From Bacillota bacterium (GTDB lineage: Bacteria > Bacillota > Bacilli > Alicyclobacillales > SLC66): a stretch of 64,000 nt of DNA. The stretch is taken from assembly GCA_021821085.1 (NCBI GenBank), contig JAKACV010000005.1:1-64000 (forward strand). The letters run 5' to 3'. Positions 15,771 through 27,880 of the stretch are shown here, in pieces; the first letter of the stretch is position 1, and the number at the start of each line of letters is the position of its first letter. A program made the position numbers and the translations under genes. Under the pieces are notes generated by a model. It saw only the letters and a list, made by a program, of their open reading frames with translations. It searched no databases and was not told the origin of the DNA.

Positions 15771-17483
15771 GTGAGATTGACTGTAGTTGGTTCAATCGGG
15801 ATCCTTGTGATTATCGCCATAATACTAATTGTAGGCATCCCTTTAGGAGGTTATTTATACCGTGTATTTATTGGCAGTCGGAGTTTTTTTGAGCCAGTTT
15901 TTGATCCGACAGAACGAGTACTCTACAAACTCGTTGGAGTGAACCCATCTGTACAAATGGATTGGAAAGCCTATCTGCGGGCACTCATGCTCGTGAATTT
16001 TATGATGATGATTTTTGTATATTTTGTGTTTCGTTTACAAGGCATTTTACCTTTTAATCCAGATCATATTCCCGGAATGAGTTGGGATTTAGCTTTCAAT
16101 ACAGCCGCTAGTTTTATCACCAATACAAACTGGCAGAACTACGCAGGCGGGCATTCGATGTCGTATCTTGGGCAGATGCTTGCGATTACCTATCTTCAAT
16201 TTACTTCAGCGGCCACAGGTTTTGTTGCTGCTATCGCCTTTGTAAGAGGACTTATTGCAAATAAATCGGATACGATCGGTAATTTTTGGGTTGATTTAAT
16301 TAAAATTCACACTCGCGTACTGCTGCCATTTGCCACTATTTTTGCACTCGTTTTAATCGGTATGGGGGTGCCACAAACGCTACTTGGCGCACAGGTTGTT
16401 CATACGTTACAGGGATCTACACAAACGATTTCAAGGGGACCCGTAGCGTCACTTGAAGCGATTAAGCAACTAGGTACGAATGGTGGCGGGTTTTTTAATG
16501 CAAACTCGGCGCATCCATTTGAAGATCCAACCGCGTTGACATCTGTGCTTGAAATGGTCGCCATGGGAGTGATTCCGACAGCGCTGATCGCGACCTTTGG
16601 TCGTTTTATTGCAAACCGGAGGCAAGCCACTGTACTCTATGTATTGCTCACTGCCATTTTGATCATTGGCGCATTTGTAGTTTATGCAAATGAGGCGGCA
16701 GGAAATCCTCTCGTTCATCAAGCGCTTGGAATCTCCGGACCCAATATGGAAGGAAAAGAATGGCGTTTTGGTCCTGCATTAAGTAGTGCATTTGTGGCCA
16801 TGACTACGGCATTTACCACAGGTGCTGTAAGTTCCATGCATGATAGCCTAATGCCACTTAGCGGACTTGTACCGTTACTTTTCATGATGTTTAACGTCAT
16901 TTTTGGTGGTAAAGGTGTAGGTTTATTAAATATCCTCATGTTCCTGATGATCACTGTATTTTTGTCAGGTCTCATGGTTGGTCGAACACCAGAGATTTTT
17001 GGGAAAAAGATTGAGGCACGTGAAATTAAATTGGCGACGACAGCGATGCTTGTCCATCCATTTATTATTTTAGTTCCCACAGCCATTGCGCTGATTACTA
17101 AGGCAGGCACGTCCGCAATTCTGAACCCTGGGCTACACGGATTTACTGAAGTGCTCTATGCGTTTACAAGCGCAGCTGCTAACAATGGCTCAGCATTCGC
17201 TGGATTGAGTGCTAATACCGTGTTTTACAATGTGACCCTTGGCATTGTAATGCTTCTTGGGCGATATATTTCGATCATTGCGATGTTTGCCATTGCTGGT
17301 TCCCTGGCGAAGAAATCGGTTATTCCAGAGAGTGTTGGCACGCTTCGAACTGATACGTTTGCGTTTGGGAGTGTGTTTGTCGCTGTATTTGTCATTGTAG
17401 GGGCACTCACCTTCTTTCCCGCTTTGGCAATTGGTCCAATTGGGGAACAGTTCCAAATGCTAAGTCACTTATCAGGGCATTAG
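15771..17483 (+). CDS. kdpA: K+-transporting ATPase subunit A
   Basis: The 570-residue polytopic membrane protein is the potassium-translocating subunit of the KdpFABC pump, derived from the SKT/Trk channel family. Selectivity-filter loops are visible: [25 protein letters not shown] and NNGSAFAGL, with the [10 protein letters not shown] segment between them. Length and order match the family. Start GTG 15771 lies close after TAGGAG; TTG 15777 would have better spacing. It is followed by kdpB after 22 bases. It acts at low external K+. Confidence 0.97.
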   Translation: MRLTVVGSIGILVIIAIILIVGIPLGGYLYRVFIGSRSFFEPVFDPTERVLYKLVGVNPSVQMDWKAYLRALMLVNFMMMIFVYFVFRLQGILPFNPDHIPGMSWDLAFNTAASFITNTNWQNYAGGHSMSYLGQMLAITYLQFTSAATGFVAAIAFVRGLIANKSDTIGNFWVDLIKIHTRVLLPFATIFALVLIGMGVPQTLLGAQVVHTLQGSTQTISRGPVASLEAIKQLGTNGGGFFNANSAHPFEDPTALTSVLEMVAMGVIPTALIATFGRFIANRRQATVLYVLLTAILIIGAFVVYANEAAGNPLVHQALGISGPNMEGKEWRFGPALSSAFVAMTTAFTTGAVSSMHDSLMPLSGLVPLLFMMFNVIFGGKGVGLLNILMFLMITVFLSGLMVGRTPEIFGKKIEAREIKLATTAMLVHPFIILVPTAIALITKAGTSAILNPGLHGFTEVLYAFTSAAANNGSAFAGLSANTVFYNVTLGIVMLLGRYISIIAMFAIAGSLAKKSVIPESVGTLRTDTFAFGSVFVAVFVIVGALTFFPALAIGPIGEQFQMLSHLSGH

Positions 17484-17505
17484 GCGAAAAAGGAGACATC
17501 GTTCG

Positions 17506-19560
17506 ATGGCTAAGCAATCTACAAAGACCATTACCGGCGATATTATGTCGCGGGCAATATGGGAGTCATTTGTCAAATTGGATCCAAGGTTTCTTGTGAA
17601 AAATCCGGTTATGTTTATCGTGGAGATTGGGTTTCTGATTACGTTTGTTTTATCGATTAATCCCACGATTTTTGGTGGTGTGCGGCATTCAGGACAGAGA
17701 GCCTATGACATTACGGTCACGGTTATTTTATTGATTACCATTCTATTTGGTAATTTCGCAGAAGCTGTTGCAGAAGGTCGTGGCAAAGCGCAAGCTGATT
17801 CGCTACGAAAAGCTAAAACTGATTTGACCGCGAATCGGCGAACCTCATCTGGCGATTTCGAATCTGTTCCTGCGACAACATTGCGAAAGGGCGATGTAGT
17901 GCGGGTGATCGTGGGCGAAATGATTCCTGCCGACGGCGAGGTACTTCAAGGCCTAGGAAGTGTTGATGAGTCCGCAATTACAGGGGAGTCAGCACCTGTA
18001 ATCCGCGGTGCAGGTGGTGATTTCAGCTCCGTTACGGGTGGCACGAAGCTCTTGTCTGACGAATTAATAATTCAAGTAAAGGTAGATCCTGGCGAGTCTT
18101 TTCTTGATCAGATGATCAATCTTGTAGAGGGTGCAAGTAGACAAAAAACTCCAAACGAGTTAGCACTCTCAGTTCTTCTCGCAGGGTTAACTTTGATCTT
18201 TGTCATCGTCATTAACACTCTGGAGCCCATGGCCCAATATGTGCATGGTCGCATCGGGGTTGCAACGTTAATTGCGTTATTAGTGTGTCTCATTCCTACA
18301 ACAATTGGTGCATTGCTGTCTGCGATTGGAATTGCCGGGATGGATCGGGTGATTCGCTTTAATGTGATTGCGAAGTCGGGGAAGGCTGTTGAAGCTGCGG
18401 GTGATGTGAATACGCTCATACTCGATAAGACGGGCACGATTACGATTGGAAATCGGTTGGCAAGTGAGTTTGTTCCTGTTGGGAATCATTCTGAACGCGA
18501 ATTAATTGAAGTTGCTGTGATTTCTTCATTATTTGATGAGACGCCGGAGGGACGATCGGTCATTGACCTTGCTAAAGAACGCGGGGTGCAATTTGCGCGT
18601 GAATCATACACAGATGCCGAAAATGTGGAATTCAGTGCGGATACAAGGATGAGCGGACTGGATTTGTCAGATGGTTCTTTGTATCGAAAAGGTGCTGTCG
18701 ATGCAATCCGTCATTATGTAGAAGAACGAGGGAAACGGGTTCCCGATGATTTGAATGGAAAAACAGAACGGATTGCGAGAGAAGGTGGCACCCCACTGGC
18801 AGTTATTCGGGGAACGGATGTCTACGGGTTGATCTATTTGAAAGATATTGTAAAGCCGGGTATGCGTGAGCGGTTTGAAGAGTTGCGTAAAATGGGAATC
18901 AAAACGGTGATGTGTACAGGCGACAATCCACTTACAGCGGCAACCATTGCTAAAGAGGCTGGTGTCGACGACTTTATTGCTGAAGCGAAACCGGAAGACA
19001 AAATGCGGCTTATTAAAACAGAGCAAGAACTAGGGAAGTTAGTCGCAATGTCTGGGGATGGAACGAACGATGCGCCGGCACTCGCACAAGCAGATGTTGG
19101 ACTCGCCATGAATACCGGAACAATGGCGGCAAAAGAGGCAGGCAATATGGTGGATCTCGATTCGGATCCTACGAAGTTAATCGAAGTGGTTTCCATCGGC
19201 AAGCAGCTGTTGATTACGCGCGGTGCGATTACCACGTTTTCTATTGCAAATGACGTTGCAAAGTACTTTGCCATCATTCCTGCTATTTTCATCGCGATGA
19301 TTCCTAGTTTACAGGCGTTAAATATTATGCATTTGACGAGTCCACATAGTGCCATTCTGTCAGCGCTTATTTTTAACGCGATTATTATCCCTATGTTAAT
19401 TCCACTTGCGATGAAGGGTGTAAAATATCGACCGATGAGTGCAACGTCCATGTTGCTGCGCAATTTATTAGTTTATGGAGTAGGTGGGGTTATTGCTCCT
19501 TTCGTTGGAATTAAAGTGATTGATCTACTTATCACGATGCTCGGATTTGCGCATATTTGA
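17506..19560 (+). CDS. kdpB: K+-transporting P-type ATPase subunit B
   Basis: The 684-residue P-type ATPase provides the energy for KdpA. Signatures seen are the TGES actuator loop (about 159-162), the phosphorylated Asp307 in DKTGTIT, the KGA nucleotide-binding motif, [10 protein letters not shown] and [14 protein letters not shown]. Hydrophobic segments lie at residues 35-85, 225-280 and near the C terminus. The Ser that can be phosphorylated in the E. coli TGES loop region is also present (TGESAPV). It is the central gene of the operon, with a clear AAGGAG ribosome binding site. Confidence 0.97.
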   Translation: MAKQSTKTITGDIMSRAIWESFVKLDPRFLVKNPVMFIVEIGFLITFVLSINPTIFGGVRHSGQRAYDITVTVILLITILFGNFAEAVAEGRGKAQADSLRKAKTDLTANRRTSSGDFESVPATTLRKGDVVRVIVGEMIPADGEVLQGLGSVDESAITGESAPVIRGAGGDFSSVTGGTKLLSDELIIQVKVDPGESFLDQMINLVEGASRQKTPNELALSVLLAGLTLIFVIVINTLEPMAQYVHGRIGVATLIALLVCLIPTTIGALLSAIGIAGMDRVIRFNVIAKSGKAVEAAGDVNTLILDKTGTITIGNRLASEFVPVGNHSERELIEVAVISSLFDETPEGRSVIDLAKERGVQFARESYTDAENVEFSADTRMSGLDLSDGSLYRKGAVDAIRHYVEERGKRVPDDLNGKTERIAREGGTPLAVIRGTDVYGLIYLKDIVKPGMRERFEELRKMGIKTVMCTGDNPLTAATIAKEAGVDDFIAEAKPEDKMRLIKTEQELGKLVAMSGDGTNDAPALAQADVGLAMNTGTMAAKEAGNMVDLDSDPTKLIEVVSIGKQLLITRGAITTFSIANDVAKYFAIIPAIFIAMIPSLQALNIMHLTSPHSAILSALIFNAIIIPMLIPLAMKGVKYRPMSATSMLLRNLLVYGVGGVIAPFVGIKVIDLLITMLGFAHI

Positions 19561-19583
19561 GGTGATATTGGAGGTTTATTGGC

Positions 19584-20153
19584 ATGATCAATTTCTGGCG
19601 ATCTCTGCGGTTTACGATTGTATTCGCCGTCTTGTTAGGGCTCGTGTATCCGCTGGTAATTACCGGAATAGGGAATGTGTTATTTCCCTCGCAAGCAAAA
19701 GGGAGCATGATAAGCTTTCACGGGCAGGTTGTGGGATCAAAGTTGATTGCTCAAGAGACGAATGTACCATGGCTCTTTCATCCGCGCCCTTCTGCGGTGA
19801 ATTATGCTGGTAATGGATCTGGTGGATCCAATCTTGGACCGACAAATCCTGCGCTTATTGCAGAAATCAAGAAAAATTTGCAAACTGTTGAACAGCAAAA
19901 TCCAGGTACGCCTGTTTCAAGAATTCCTACAGAAATGGTTGAATCATCCGCATCTGGGCTTGATCCGGATATCTCAATCCCAGATGCGCTGATCCAACTC
20001 CCGCGAGTTGCTCGAGCATCTGGACTTGGTCAGGCGTATTTGCGAGCATTGATCGCAAGAGACACGAAGGGGCGTATACTTGGTATTTGGGGAGAACCCA
20101 TGGTAAACGTCATGCAACTCAATATGACCATTGTAAAGCAGACGGGAAAATGA
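19584..20153 (+). CDS. kdpC: K+-transporting ATPase subunit C
   Basis: The 189-residue protein has one N-terminal membrane helix (FTIVFAVLLGLVYPLVITGI) and a periplasm-facing-type soluble domain. Family motifs include FHPRPSA, GNGSGGSNLGPTNP, the SGLDPDIS segment and a late LNMTI. KdpC associates with KdpA/KdpB and raises the affinity for ATP. ATG follows GGAGG with good spacing. It is the last pump subunit, and the separate KdpD-module gene starts 24 bases later. Confidence 0.96.
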   Translation: MINFWRSLRFTIVFAVLLGLVYPLVITGIGNVLFPSQAKGSMISFHGQVVGSKLIAQETNVPWLFHPRPSAVNYAGNGSGGSNLGPTNPALIAEIKKNLQTVEQQNPGTPVSRIPTEMVESSASGLDPDISIPDALIQLPRVARASGLGQAYLRALIARDTKGRILGIWGEPMVNVMQLNMTIVKQTGK

Positions 20154-20177
20154 TCGACAAAAAGCGGGTGATGGCGC

Positions 20178-22511
20178 TTGCAACGGCGAGAGGAAGAGAA
20201 AGCGCGGGAATCTGAACGGATGATAAACGATCTATTTGGTAGAGGATCGGATAGCGAACTGAAGTTGTTTATTGGGGCCGCACCGGGTGTTGGAAAGACA
20301 TATACGATGCTGGTTGAAGCCAATCGGTTGCGGGAACGCGGCGTCGATATAGTGATTGGATTTATTGACACGCATGATCGTCCAGAAACAATGGAGCAGA
20401 TGGGTAATCTAGAGATTATTCCGAGGCGCATCATTCACTATCGTGGGCGTCGCTTTGAAGAGGTTAATTTGCATGCAATTAGCGCCCGTAAACCGGATGT
20501 TGTTGTGATTGATGAACTTGCGCATACGAATGCACCAGGTTCCACACTGCCAAAGCGTTACATGGACGTTGAGTATTTGCTCGATCAGGGGATTTCTGTG
20601 TTGACTGCAGTGAACGTTCAGCACATTGAAGGCATTCATGAAGAAGCGCAAGAAATTACGGGGATTCGTGTGAATGAACTTATTCCAGCAGCATTTGTGA
20701 AACGAGCACAGGAGGTTGAAGTGATTGATGTAACCCCTGAGACATTGCGACAACGGATGCGTGATGGGAGTATCTATTCTGCAGATCGTATTCATCATGC
20801 GTTAGATCATTTTTTTCGTAAATCAAACCTATTTGGACTACGTGAACTGGCTTTACGTGTGGTTGCAGAAGATGTGGATGAGCGGTTACAACGATCTTAT
20901 GCAAGATCCCGAATTCCAGGACCTGTAGGTGCACGTGAAACGATTATGGTTTGTGTGAATTATTTTCCACGAGCATCGCAACTTATTCAGCGTGGTTATC
21001 GTATGGCACAAAGAATGAAGGCAGAACTGTACGTGTTGTCGATTTGTAATACAGATGAAGATCAGATGAAAGAACGAGATAAAGGGCGCCTAGGAAAGTT
21101 AAGAGAGATGGCGCAGACATGCTCAGCAGAATGGATCTTAGAACCACAAAATGATCGTTCGATTGGCAAGGTGATTATTGACACTGCAGAGCGTTTAAAT
21201 GTGACACAAGTGGTGATTGGTCAACCTTCACATGTGAAACGCTGGAATCGAATGTGGAACGATGCCCCAGTGCGCTATTTATTGCGACATATGAAGTATG
21301 TCGAGCTGCGCATTGTAGGGTGGAAAGACGAACCACATTATATAATCGAGTCGGATAAAGCATGTGTTGCAGAATCTGAGGCGCCTGCCATCATGTCTAA
21401 GGTGGATGTTTCAGAGTCAGTAAAGGAGGAGAGGCGTGCAGGACGATTGACCATTTATGTAGGGGCTGCTCCAGGAGTCGGAAAAACTTATAAAATGTTG
21501 CGGGATGCGCATGATTGGAAGCGACGAGGAAAAGACGTTGTCGTGGGATTGATTGAGACACACGGAAGGGTCGAAACGGAATCGCAAATTGAGAATTTGG
21601 AGATTCTCTCGAAACGATTACATCGATTTCAGGATCGAGTCTATGAAGATCTGGATGTCGATACCATTTTGCGCCGTAAGCCACAGATTGTATTGATCGA
21701 TGAATTGGCACATTCAAATGTACCTGGAAGTGCTCGCGAAAAACGATATCAAGATATTGAATATTTACTCGAGCAAGGAATTAATGTAGTTACTGCGGTA
21801 AATATTCAACATTTAGAGAGCCTTCATGACAAGGTGGAACATATTACAGGAGTCAAGGTCAGAGAACGGGTGCCCGATTGGTTCATGAAACTGGCACATG
21901 AGGTCAAATTAATTGATGTGACTCCCGAAGCGCTGCAACAGCGTTTAAAGGATGGAAAGATTTATACTGAAGATAAAGTCCAACGCGCCCTCGATAATTT
22001 TTTCCAAATGGGGAACTTGGCCGCATTGCGTGAGTTAGCTTTACTAGAGGTTGCAGATGATGTGGATCAGCGTTTGGATAGGGAACGTGAAAAGAAAGAC
22101 ATCGACGAGATGAAATCAGAGCGCATACTTGTCGCAGTCAATCATCGTCCTCACTCCGAGAAATTGATTCGTAGAGGGTGGCGTTTGGCTGATCGATTGC
22201 AAGCCAAGTTGTGGGTGTTAGTTGTTTTGACACAAGAATTCATGTCAGATGAAGATCGTCGAGATTTAGATCGCATTCAAAAACTAAGTGAGCAGTTTGA
22301 GGCTACATTTATTACGCGCAAAGCACTTGATCAAGGGGTGGGTGCGACGATTGTGAGTGTTGCTGAAGAATTAGGAATCTCACAGTTTGTTACAGGACAG
22401 CCGCTACCACCAATTAACCTGATCAAACGCCTTCAGAGAAATCCAATTGATTACGTGTTGGCCCATGCGGATTTTGTCGATCTTTATATTATTGCAAATT
22501 CGCGAGACTGA
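20178..22511 (+). CDS. Tandem KdpD sensor/USP protein without kinase domain
   Basis: This 777-residue cytoplasmic protein holds two copies of the KdpD N-terminal unit. Each is a P-loop KdpD domain (GAAPGVGKTY at about 33-42 and 429-438, then DELAHTNAPGS or DELAHSNVPGS, and VNVQHIE/VNIQHLE) followed by a universal-stress-like domain (about 255-380 and 645-770). It has no membrane helix, HisKA or HATPase. In ordinary KdpD one such unit is fused to the kinase and modulates its response. Here the unit is duplicated and encoded after kdpC, while the kinase half is at 13289-14701. TTG 20178 (after GGGTGATGG) or ATG 20220 could start it. It probably interacts with the kinase in trans. Confidence 0.85.
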   Translation: MQRREEEKARESERMINDLFGRGSDSELKLFIGAAPGVGKTYTMLVEANRLRERGVDIVIGFIDTHDRPETMEQMGNLEIIPRRIIHYRGRRFEEVNLHAISARKPDVVVIDELAHTNAPGSTLPKRYMDVEYLLDQGISVLTAVNVQHIEGIHEEAQEITGIRVNELIPAAFVKRAQEVEVIDVTPETLRQRMRDGSIYSADRIHHALDHFFRKSNLFGLRELALRVVAEDVDERLQRSYARSRIPGPVGARETIMVCVNYFPRASQLIQRGYRMAQRMKAELYVLSICNTDEDQMKERDKGRLGKLREMAQTCSAEWILEPQNDRSIGKVIIDTAERLNVTQVVIGQPSHVKRWNRMWNDAPVRYLLRHMKYVELRIVGWKDEPHYIIESDKACVAESEAPAIMSKVDVSESVKEERRAGRLTIYVGAAPGVGKTYKMLRDAHDWKRRGKDVVVGLIETHGRVETESQIENLEILSKRLHRFQDRVYEDLDVDTILRRKPQIVLIDELAHSNVPGSAREKRYQDIEYLLEQGINVVTAVNIQHLESLHDKVEHITGVKVRERVPDWFMKLAHEVKLIDVTPEALQQRLKDGKIYTEDKVQRALDNFFQMGNLAALRELALLEVADDVDQRLDREREKKDIDEMKSERILVAVNHRPHSEKLIRRGWRLADRLQAKLWVLVVLTQEFMSDEDRRDLDRIQKLSEQFEATFITRKALDQGVGATIVSVAEELGISQFVTGQPLPPINLIKRLQRNPIDYVLAHADFVDLYIIANSRD

Positions 22512-22579
22512 TGGCAGCAATTCATGGTTGTATAATTTTAATGATGATGGTATCTTAATGGCGTAGTGATTGAATAGAG

Positions 22580-22672
22580 TACATGGGAGCTTGGTGGAGC
22601 CAGGCTGAGAGGGTAGTCTTTTTACTACCGACCGATTACCTGATCTGGATAATGCCAGCGTAGGGACAGCAT
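22580..22672 (+). promoter_or_regulatory. TPP (THI-box) riboswitch
   Basis: Both conserved arms are present: GGAGC..CTGAGAGG at about 22586-22612 and ACCTGATCTGGATAATGCCAG followed by CGTAGGGA near 22638-22666. It lies upstream of thiC and is followed by a terminator hairpin, so thiamin pyrophosphate should end transcription early. Confidence 0.95.
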
Positions 22673-22686
22673 AGCATACGTATGCT

Positions 22687-24530
<1,844 letters not shown>

Positions 24531-24540
24531 AGTTCATGTT

Positions 24541-24582
24541 GCACACAGATTATGCTGATTTTGGGTATTCTGTGTGCGTCTT
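24541..24582 (+). terminator. Terminator after thiC
   Basis: GCACACAGA (24541-24549) pairs with TCTGTGTGC (24569-24577), followed by GTCTTT. Confidence 0.7.
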
Positions 24583-24634
24583 TAGTGTATGCGAGGAATC
24601 AAGTTAGACACGAGTGATGAGCGACAACGAGATA

Positions 24635-24826
24635 TCACTGACTGATCATACTCCTGAGAGAGAGTTGTAGATCTAATTCGGCGCACATGGGGGTTAACAG
24701 CAGGCGAACACCGGTTTTGCCTGCTGTAGCAAGAGCGTAAGCATAGGGTCTGCCAATTAAGACGACTGTCTCGCTGATGGTGACGAGGCGATCGAGGGCA
24801 GAAATGGCACCATTTACTGTCGCCCG
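24635..24826 (-). pseudogene. Remnant of an FMN-dependent alpha-hydroxy-acid dehydrogenase (C-terminal end)
   Basis: On the minus strand, one frame of about 63 codons without a start reads VVLIGRPYAYALATAGKTGV, then LLLTPMCAELDLQLSLRSM and a stop at 24635. It resembles the C terminus of lactate/glycolate oxidase-type enzymes (usual pattern GRPYxYGLAxGGExGV..LxAELDLxxxL). The upstream part is degenerate, and no further homologous sequence remains before 24884. This is a decayed fragment in the spacer between thiC and the oxidase operon. The assignment is from pattern memory. Confidence 0.55.
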
Positions 24827-24884
24827 CCATGATTAGAAATGATAAGATAATCGATCCCCATCAGATACATCACATAGCGTGTAT

Positions 24885-25253
24885 TTAGTAAGATTCTGCA
24901 CCAAAACTCATGATCCAAATCGATGCTACTACAAATAAAATTGTGAAGGTAACACCCAAAGTTAACATCCATACATGAAATGGCCATTGTGGTACGTGAT
25001 GTTCAGTGATGTGCATAAAGAAATAGAGTTGTACAAACGCCTGTAGAATGGCGAGGGCCATAATGGCGCCAAATAGCACTGCGGCGTGAATGATATGGTG
25101 TAGAACCATCCATAGCGCCAAGACTGTCAATACGAGTGAAATGGAAAAACCGATAATATGATTCCAAGGGGTGTGTTTTTCATCCATCCCTGTAGAATCA
25201 AGCCCATTTGAGCGACCAGAATGCTCCTCTAGATGATGTTCTATGCTTGTCAT
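24885..25253 (-). CDS. qoxD: Quinol oxidase subunit IV
   Basis: This 122-residue protein has three membrane helices (about 33-55, 60-82, 95-117) and the QLYFFMHI segment conserved in CyoD/QoxD. The N-terminal 30 residues are charged and histidine-rich. Subunit IV is the small assembly or stability subunit of heme-copper quinol oxidases. It is the last gene of the minus-strand oxidase operon and directly abuts qoxC. Confidence 0.92.
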   Translation of the reverse strand: MTSIEHHLEEHSGRSNGLDSTGMDEKHTPWNHIIGFSISLVLTVLALWMVLHHIIHAAVLFGAIMALAILQAFVQLYFFMHITEHHVPQWPFHVWMLTLGVTFTILFVVASIWIMSFGAESY

Positions 25254-25880
25254 TTAGCTCATCTCTCCTAATAAATATACAATTGTGAAAATAAAGATCC
25301 AGACTATATCAAGAAAATGCCAATAGAGGCTGACTACAAATGCTTTTCGTGCTGTGGTTGGAGTTAGGTCACGTATTGCGAGTTGAATCAGAATCAATGT
25401 CATCCATACAATCCCTAATGAAACGTGTGCTCCGTGTGTTCCGACCAAAGTAAAAAATGCAGAGAGAAAAGCACTCGTTTGCAATGTGGCACCTTGAGCG
25501 ACGTCCGTGATAAATTCACTAAGTTCAAAGCTGATAAAAGAAATTCCGAGAAGAATGGTAACGACCATCCAGGCCATCATCCAACCCTTTTGTCCGCGAT
25601 GCATTGAATAGGTAGACAAACCACATGTGAAACTGCTCGTAAGCAAAATAAAGGTTTCAGTTGCGAAACCAGTAACATCAAAGATCTGTAATGGTCCAGG
25701 CCCATGACCTACATGGCGATATAATACGGCGTAGGTGGCGAAAAGGCTTGCAAAAAGAACCATGTCTGTTGCAATAAAGACCCAGAAACCAAAAATGCGT
25801 AATGCATCATCCTCGTGTGTATATTCTATAGGACCTCTTCCTGCGGATGGCGCTTTTACTAAGAAATCTGCCATAGCCAT
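25254..25880 (-). CDS. qoxC: Quinol oxidase subunit III
   Basis: The 208-residue protein has five predicted helices and typical subunit-III signatures: FGFWVFIATDMVLFASLFAT, an ETFILLTSSFTCGL helix, GTHGAHV and a C-terminal YWHFLDIVWIFIF. It belongs to the cyoC/qoxC family, assists proton uptake and stabilises the core. It is separated from qoxB by only three bases. The start at 25880 (MAMADF) has an AGGG-type ribosome binding site. Confidence 0.95.
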   Translation of the reverse strand: MAMADFLVKAPSAGRGPIEYTHEDDALRIFGFWVFIATDMVLFASLFATYAVLYRHVGHGPGPLQIFDVTGFATETFILLTSSFTCGLSTYSMHRGQKGWMMAWMVVTILLGISFISFELSEFITDVAQGATLQTSAFLSAFFTLVGTHGAHVSLGIVWMTLILIQLAIRDLTPTTARKAFVVSLYWHFLDIVWIFIFTIVYLLGEMS

Positions 25881-25883
25881 CGG

Positions 25884-27851
25884 TTATACCCTCCCGTAAG
25901 CCTCTTCTGTATGTCTGATTTCTTCGACGGATAACGTATGATCCGTATGATACTCAAACGAACGTAAAATGAGCGAAATTAAAATTCCAAGAAAGGCGAC
26001 GAATGCCAGTGGATACCAGGTAAATACCATACTAAAACCAAACACAAAAAATAAGACAGAGAGAACAAAGGGACGTCCTGAGTCGTTTGGCATGTGAATG
26101 GGTTTAAATGGTTTTGATTCGACTACAGGATCTCCTTTACGCCGCGCCTCTTTGATCGTCCACCATGCATCGCGGCCCGCTATCTCTGGAATGCGGGCAA
26201 AGTTATAGTGGGGTGCGGGAGAGGGGAGAGACCATTCAAGCGTACGACCATCCCACGGATCTCCAGTAAGGTCGCGTTCCCCGTAAAGAATACTGTAACC
26301 AACCTCAATTACAATGAACACAAATCCTATTCCCATCATATAGGCGCCAATGGTAGAGATAAAATTCCATAGTGACCACCCCATTCCTGTTGAATATGTA
26401 TACATTCTCCTTGTCATTCCCATCCAACCGAGCCAATATTGTGGGAGAAAGCAGACATAGAATCCGATATTGAAGAACCAGAATGCCCATCTTCCAAGTC
26501 GTTCGTTTAATATGATGCCAAACATTTTGGGCCACCAATAATACATTCCAGCAAGCATTCCAAACACAGTTCCTCCGATCAGAACTTGATGAAAGTGGGC
26601 GATGAGAAAGTAGCTATTATGATATTGATAGTCAGCGGGAGCCACGGAGAGCATGACACCCGTTGCACCGCCAATTGCAAAGTTCGGAATAAAGGCGATT
26701 GCCCACAACATGGGTAAGTGCATCTTTATCCGTCCTTGGTACATCGTAAATAACCAGTTAAATACCTTTACACCAGTTGGGATGGCGATAATCATGGTCG
26801 CAACAGCAAAAAAGCTATTGACGCCTGGTCCTGCACCCATCGTAAAGAAATGGTGAACCCAAGTGAAAAAACTTATAACCGCGATGGCGATCATAGAAGC
26901 AACCATCGATGCATAACCAAAGGTACGTTTTCTCGAAAAGGTGGCAACAACCTCGGAAAAAATTCCAAATGCCGGAAGAACAACGATATAGACCTCTGGA
27001 TGTCCCCACATCCAGAACAAGTTTACATACATCATTGGGTTTCCACCGTCAAAAATTGTGAAAAAGTGTGCGCCTGCAAGTCGATCTAGCAATAGCAATG
27101 TGAGTGCTACTGTGAGTACTGGAAAGGCAAAGATGATGATGATTGAGGCAGCAAGAACTGACCAAGTAAATAAGGGCATACGCATCAGCGTCATACCAGG
27201 TGCACGCATCTTCATAATGGTTACGAAAAAGTTAATTCCTGTTGCCATACTCCCAATTCCTGTAATCTGCAAGGCAAGCAAGTAGAAGTTTTCCCCTGGT
27301 CCTTTGTCAAAAGTGATGCCTGCAAGTGGTGGATAGCTGGTCCAACCAGCATCGGGTGATCCGCCAATCACAAAGGAGATATTGAGTAACATGGCTGCGA
27401 AAAAGAACAACCAAAAACTAATTGCATTTAGGTAAGGAAATGCAACATCGCGAGCTCCAATTTGTAATGGCACAACAATATTCATCATGGCGAAAATGAA
27501 TGGCATCGCCATAAACAGGATCATAATTGTCCCGTGTGTAGTGAAGATCTCGTTGTAATGTTGTGCTTTTAAAAAAGACATGTTCGGCATAATCAATTGT
27601 GTGCGCATCAGTATGGCATCAACACCGCCGCGAAATAGCATAAGCAAGGCAGCGATGAGATACATAATTCCGATTTTCTTGTGATCAACGGTAGTCAACC
27701 ATTCTCGCCATAGCCAACCCCATTTTTTATAGTAGGTGAGAACAAAGACGATTCCGAAGATGACTAAGAGAATTGAGACATCAGCGCCATAGATCATTGG
27801 ATTCCCTAATACAAAGAAATGGCTTGCAAAATTCTCTGCGTTATGTAACAT
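25884..27851 (-). CDS. qoxB: Quinol oxidase subunit I (heme-copper catalytic subunit)
   Basis: The 655-residue protein is the catalytic core, reducing O2 and pumping protons. Heme and CuB ligands are visible: the low-spin His in FTTHGTIMI, the His-Tyr cross-link motif HPEVY, the His pair in WVHHFFTMG, and the late helix-X His (IAHFHQVLIGGTVFG). Twelve or more helices plus N- and C-terminal extensions fit the cyoB/qoxB class (about 650 residues). Subunit II lacks CuA, so the donor is quinol. Whether the hemes are aa3 or bo3 cannot be told from sequence. Confidence 0.97.
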   Translation of the reverse strand: MLHNAENFASHFFVLGNPMIYGADVSILLVIFGIVFVLTYYKKWGWLWREWLTTVDHKKIGIMYLIAALLMLFRGGVDAILMRTQLIMPNMSFLKAQHYNEIFTTHGTIMILFMAMPFIFAMMNIVVPLQIGARDVAFPYLNAISFWLFFFAAMLLNISFVIGGSPDAGWTSYPPLAGITFDKGPGENFYLLALQITGIGSMATGINFFVTIMKMRAPGMTLMRMPLFTWSVLAASIIIIFAFPVLTVALTLLLLDRLAGAHFFTIFDGGNPMMYVNLFWMWGHPEVYIVVLPAFGIFSEVVATFSRKRTFGYASMVASMIAIAVISFFTWVHHFFTMGAGPGVNSFFAVATMIIAIPTGVKVFNWLFTMYQGRIKMHLPMLWAIAFIPNFAIGGATGVMLSVAPADYQYHNSYFLIAHFHQVLIGGTVFGMLAGMYYWWPKMFGIILNERLGRWAFWFFNIGFYVCFLPQYWLGWMGMTRRMYTYSTGMGWSLWNFISTIGAYMMGIGFVFIVIEVGYSILYGERDLTGDPWDGRTLEWSLPSPAPHYNFARIPEIAGRDAWWTIKEARRKGDPVVESKPFKPIHMPNDSGRPFVLSVLFFVFGFSMVFTWYPLAFVAFLGILISLILRSFEYHTDHTLSVEEIRHTEEAYGRV

Positions 27852-27880
27852 TTCACGCCTTCTTCCGCTAAAATAGTCAG

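Noticed and set aside
24582-24830. Minus-strand 82-residue ORF starting with MAGDSKWC
   Set aside because: Composition is Arg/Ser/Cys-rich with no motif. Another frame of the same strand gives the dehydrogenase-like remnant, so this is a shadow.
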